DNA from: Planctomycetes bacterium UBA1662
Lineage (GTDB): Bacteria; Planctomycetota; UBA8108
Direction: 5' to 3'
NCBI GenBank assembly: GCA_002320775.1
Contig: DCKY01000248.1
Span: forward strand, 1 to 8,172
DNA: 8,172 bases
Made by a program: the position numbers and the translations under genes. Below, in pieces: positions 5,853 to 8,172 of the stretch. The notes beneath the pieces are model-generated. The model was not told the DNA's origin, did not search any database, and saw only the letters and a list, made by a program, of their open reading frames with translations. Each line of letters opens with the position of its first letter. Positions within the stretch are counted from its first letter, which is position 1.

Positions 5853-6848
5853 ATGAAAACTGTAACTCATGTTGTATTGGTCGCCTCTCTGGTGGCGTCG
5901 TTGTGGTTTGCGGGCGCGACCGCTGCCCGGGCCGACTCCATCGTCGCATGGGGCAGGGACGCGCATGGCCAGGTCAGCAAGGTGCCCGCCGGAGACGATT
6001 TTATCGCCATCTCTGCTGGAGCCTACCACTGCCTGGCCCTGAAGTCCGATGGGACCATCGTCGCATGGGGCCTCGACTCGGCATTGAAACCGCCGGCTGG
6101 CGGCCAGGTCAGCCACGCACCCGCCGGGAAGGGCTTCACCGCCGTCTCCGGGGGAGGCTGGCACAGTATAGCGATGAAGTCAGACGGATCCCTCGCCGCC
6201 TGGGGTTGGAGCCACATGGGCCAGGTTGGCCAGCGGCCCACCACGGGCGTCTTCAAAGCCATCTCCGGGGGAGACTGCTGGAGCCTGGCTCTGAGGGACA
6301 ACGGGTCCCTCGCCGCCTGGGGCGCCGGTAAATACCGGGTCAGGAGGGCCGGTAGCCAGCGTGTTGTGATCGGCGACGGCCAGGTCGGCGGTTGCCCCGG
6401 CGGGAATAACTTCACCGCCATCTCCGCTGGAGCCCGGCACGGCCTGGCCCTGAAGTCCAACGGGTCCGTCGTCGCCTGGGGCTGGAATGGCCATGGCCAG
6501 GTCAGCGCCAAACCTTCAACGAGTGATTTCAAAGCCGTCGCCGCGGGCTATTTCTTCTGTATGGCCTTGAAGTCCGACGGGTCCATCTCCGCGTGGGGCC
6601 ATGACAACAAGAGCCAGGTCAGCGACAGGCCCACCAAGGGTGTGTTCAAATTGATTGCCGCGGGAGGGCAGCATGGCCTGGCCATGAAGCCCGACGGGTC
6701 ACTCGTCTGCTGGGGGTCCAACGACCACGGCCAGGTTACCAGCACGCCCACCAAGGGTGTCTTCACCGCCATCTCCGCGGGATGGGGCTACAATCTGGCC
6801 CTTAAACCTTCTGGCCCTGCTAAACAATCTGGTCCTACTAAACGCTGA
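5853..6848 (+). CDS. Secreted seven-repeat RCC1-type beta-propeller, BLIP-II-like
   Basis: This 331-residue protein has a signal peptide (about 1-27, ending ARA) followed by seven repeats of about 40 residues (28-68, 69-113, 114-152, 153-204, 205-244, 245-283, 284-319). Each carries AWG or CWG, then GQV (SQV in repeat 6), a Pro, a hydrophobic [IV]-[AS]-[AG]-G turn, two variable often aromatic positions, and [LM]-A-[LM]-[KR]-x-[DNS]-G. Seven such repeats should close a seven-bladed propeller. The repeats resemble the Streptomyces beta-lactamase inhibitor BLIP-II more than eukaryotic RCC1, whose repeats are longer. The role is probably protein binding outside the cell; no enzymatic motif is seen. 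Repeat 4 carries an insertion of about 13 residues (near 160-175). The tail is a duplicated SGPAKQ/SGPTKR. It converges on a beta-lactamase-fold gene with a 15-base gap. Inhibitor function is only a hypothesis. Confidence 0.92.
   Translation: MKTVTHVVLVASLVASLWFAGATAARADSIVAWGRDAHGQVSKVPAGDDFIAISAGAYHCLALKSDGTIVAWGLDSALKPPAGGQVSHAPAGKGFTAVSGGGWHSIAMKSDGSLAAWGWSHMGQVGQRPTTGVFKAISGGDCWSLALRDNGSLAAWGAGKYRVRRAGSQRVVIGDGQVGGCPGGNNFTAISAGARHGLALKSNGSVVAWGWNGHGQVSAKPSTSDFKAVAAGYFFCMALKSDGSISAWGHDNKSQVSDRPTKGVFKLIAAGGQHGLAMKPDGSLVCWGSNDHGQVTSTPTKGVFTAISAGWGYNLALKPSGPAKQSGPTKR
5934..6809 (+). repeat. Seven RCC1-type coding repeats
   Basis: Seven degenerate coding repeats of 36-52 codons are visible also at DNA level, for example recurrent GCCTGG or GCATGGGGC, GGCCAGGTC, and TTCACCGCCATCTCC words. 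The repeats share words but are clearly diverged from one another. Confidence 0.85.
6810..6845 (+). repeat. Two-copy 18-base tandem repeat at the 3' end of the RCC1-type gene
   Basis: TCTGGCCCTGCTAAACAA is followed directly by TCTGGTCCTACTAAACGC, 14 of 18 bases identical. It encodes SGPAKQ-SGPTKR immediately before the stop codon, outside the propeller repeats, and looks like a recent small duplication of a flexible basic tail. Confidence 0.7.
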
Positions 6849-6863
6849 GCGCCGGTGGTTGTT

Positions 6864-8057
6864 TTATTTCGAAGGTATCGCTTTAGCGGCGGTATTAAGA
6901 AACGTGGACTGGGTGAGGTTTTTATCCCCGCCCCATGCGTTCTGGAGCATGATATAGATGGTCTTCGTGCCGGGATCGACCCAGGTGATTGATCCCCCTG
7001 CTCCTCCCTTTCCGAAGCTCCCCTGTGTCAGCGCGGCGGTCGAGCCCTGCGGTTCAACGACCGCCAGGAAGCCAAGAGCAAAGTAGTTTCCAGCGCCGTG
7101 GCCGGCAGGCTTCACGTCACCAGTCTGTTTGCGAGTGAGCTCACGAACAGATTTTTCCGAGAGGTAGCGAACACCTCCGTATTCACCGCCGTTAAGAAGC
7201 ATCTGGTACCAGGGGAACAAGTCTTCGACCGTTGAGAAGAAGCCGCCATCCACCGCGAAATAGCTGCCGCCGGTGCTCCATGTGAAGTCGCGCATCTCAG
7301 TGGCTTTCCATTTGCCTTTCCTGGGCTTGCTATGTCTCGGGATCGTCCGGTTCCGGGGCACGTCCTTGATGGTGAAATAGGTGTTTTTCATGCCGAGAGG
7401 ATCAAGGATTCGGGTCTTCAGGAATCGGGGGTAGGGCATGCCGGAATATTTTTCTACTAGATAGGCGGCGACGTAAAGTCCCTCGCCTCCGTACATTGAT
7501 TTCGTTCCGGGCTCCCACATCAGCGGATCCTTTGCTGCTATAAGCACACGCTGCTTGATGGTTTTTGTGGCTCGGCTTCTGGTGGGGTTCTTCGGAAGAC
7601 CGTCCAGATGATTAAGGAGGTTTCGAATGGTTAATGGATGTTTAGCTGCTTCCGCTCTCCTCTTGCCGATCTTCACTTTCTGCCCTTTGAATTCCGGTAT
7701 GTGGCTCTCCGCCAAGTCGTCAAGCTTCAGTTTCCCTTCATCGACCAGCATCATGATGGCTACCGCAACGAAGGGCTTGGTGATCGAAGCGGCCCAGAAT
7801 ACATCCGTGGTCTCCAGCGGCTCTTTATCCATGACGCGCCAACCCACCGCATCGATGGACGCGATCTCTCCATTGCGAGCCACCAAAGTAACCATGCCAG
7901 GGCTCTGGCCGCGGTCGACAATTGCCTTAAGATTTTCGGGAATCTGAGATAGAACTTTCTCATTCATCCCGTGCTCTGCCGCTGACGAATATGGGACAGC
8001 TAAAAGCAGGATACTCGTGCAGATACTTACGATCAGGGTTGTATTTGGCCCCATCAT
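6864..8057 (-). CDS. Exported serine hydrolase, beta-lactamase/class C PBP-like fold
   Basis: This protein has 397 residues from the ATG at 8057; a second ATG directly follows at 8054 and either may be used. A signal peptide (about 1-27, ending SSAA) predicts export. The catalytic motif Ser91-Ile-Thr-Lys94 sits in WAASITKPFVAVAIMMLVDEG, the usual nucleophile helix of the family. LTIRNLLNHLDGLP (142-155) is another family landmark. The Tyr-x-Asn motif appears as Tyr189-Gly-Gly, with the Asn replaced. The third box is FGKGGAGG (Lys350-Gly-Gly), followed by WVDP and a hydrophobic strand. Length is normal. Members of this family include beta-lactamases, D-amino-acid peptidases, esterases and penicillin-binding proteins, so activity cannot be fixed; I would not call it a resistance gene. 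It is convergent with the RCC1-type propeller gene. Confidence 0.9.
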   Translation of the reverse strand: MMGPNTTLIVSICTSILLLAVPYSSAAEHGMNEKVLSQIPENLKAIVDRGQSPGMVTLVARNGEIASIDAVGWRVMDKEPLETTDVFWAASITKPFVAVAIMMLVDEGKLKLDDLAESHIPEFKGQKVKIGKRRAEAAKHPLTIRNLLNHLDGLPKNPTRSRATKTIKQRVLIAAKDPLMWEPGTKSMYGGEGLYVAAYLVEKYSGMPYPRFLKTRILDPLGMKNTYFTIKDVPRNRTIPRHSKPRKGKWKATEMRDFTWSTGGSYFAVDGGFFSTVEDLFPWYQMLLNGGEYGGVRYLSEKSVRELTRKQTGDVKPAGHGAGNYFALGFLAVVEPQGSTAALTQGSFGKGGAGGSITWVDPGTKTIYIMLQNAWGGDKNLTQSTFLNTAAKAIPSK

Positions 8058-8061
8058 TTCG

Positions 8062-8065
8062 TCCT
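8062..8065 (-). promoter_or_regulatory. Ribosome binding site of the serine hydrolase
   Basis: On the minus strand AGGA precedes the two adjacent ATG codons by 4 bases (to 8057) and 7 bases (to 8054). The spacing slightly favours the second ATG. Confidence 0.45.
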
Positions 8066-8148
8066 GTAAAGAAACGCGCTGAAGTAAGCAGTGATATCAA
8101 CAGAGCCTTCATGCAGCCAGAAACAGCGCCTGGTTTTCCTCTCTTAAG

Positions 8149-8172
8149 CACCCTAAGCGATGCCCCGGGCGA
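8149..8172 (+). repeat. Short dispersed repeat, copy 2
   Basis: This matches the copy at 5508-5530 in the same orientation with three transitions and one extra base. It reaches the window edge, so its full length is unknown. It lies upstream of the serine hydrolase gene. Confidence 0.4.

Noticed and set aside
5713..5856. Possible 47-residue plus-strand ORF whose TGA overlaps the ATG of the RCC1-type gene
   Set aside because: The ATGA overlap would suit translational coupling, but the peptide matches nothing I know, its ribosome site is weak, and the RCC1-type gene has its own site.
8058..8112. Minus-strand ATG at 8112 giving MKALLISLLTSARF, resembling a signal peptide
   Set aside because: It is in a different frame from the serine hydrolase, which has its own good signal peptide and ribosome site. 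The continuing frame has no motif.

Overview
The window looks like a piece of a chromosome from a free-living, probably aquatic bacterium of the PVC group (Planctomycetes, Lentisphaerae or Verrucomicrobia). This is inferred from content: GC-rich DNA, two exported formylglycine sulfatases of different types, an RCC1-repeat secreted protein, and a remnant of a leucine-rich repeat with the TKVT-x-AG signature common in Planctomycetes. There is no rRNA or other taxonomic marker, so the assignment is tentative.

Layout. Positions 1-177 hold the 3' end of an unidentified plus-strand gene with a lysine-rich tail. A plus-strand run follows: an exported arylsulfatase resembling Pseudomonas AtsA (232-1863), a lipoprotein M1-family zinc metallopeptidase (1943-3646), and, 4 bases later, a second exported sulfatase of the iduronate-2-sulfatase-like type (3651-5369, GTG start). 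The second sulfatase ends in a domain that aligns without gaps to the beta domain of human VHL. A 483-base stretch without a convincing gene (5370-5852) contains, on the minus strand, a decayed leucine-rich-repeat fragment with an in-frame stop, and one copy of a 23-24 base repeat whose second copy is at the right edge of the window. Then comes a secreted seven-repeat RCC1-type beta-propeller (5853-6848). It is convergent, with a 15-base gap, with a minus-strand exported serine hydrolase of the beta-lactamase/penicillin-binding-protein fold (6864-8057).

How the genes may work together. The plus-strand run 232-5369 reads as an extracytoplasmic degradation set: two sulfatases to desulfate different substrates and a membrane-anchored peptidase to trim peptides. 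That would suit sulfated glycoproteins or proteoglycan-like algal or mucosal material. The maturase that makes formylglycine is not in the window.

The two most interesting points are (1) the VHL-beta-like domain on a bacterial sulfatase, with three of the five human hydroxyproline-pocket residues retained, and (2) the seven-bladed RCC1 propeller, whose repeats strongly resemble the beta-lactamase inhibitor BLIP-II, lying next to a beta-lactamase-fold enzyme. Both are readings from sequence alone. Comparisons to VHL, AtsA and BLIP-II are from memory, not from a database search.
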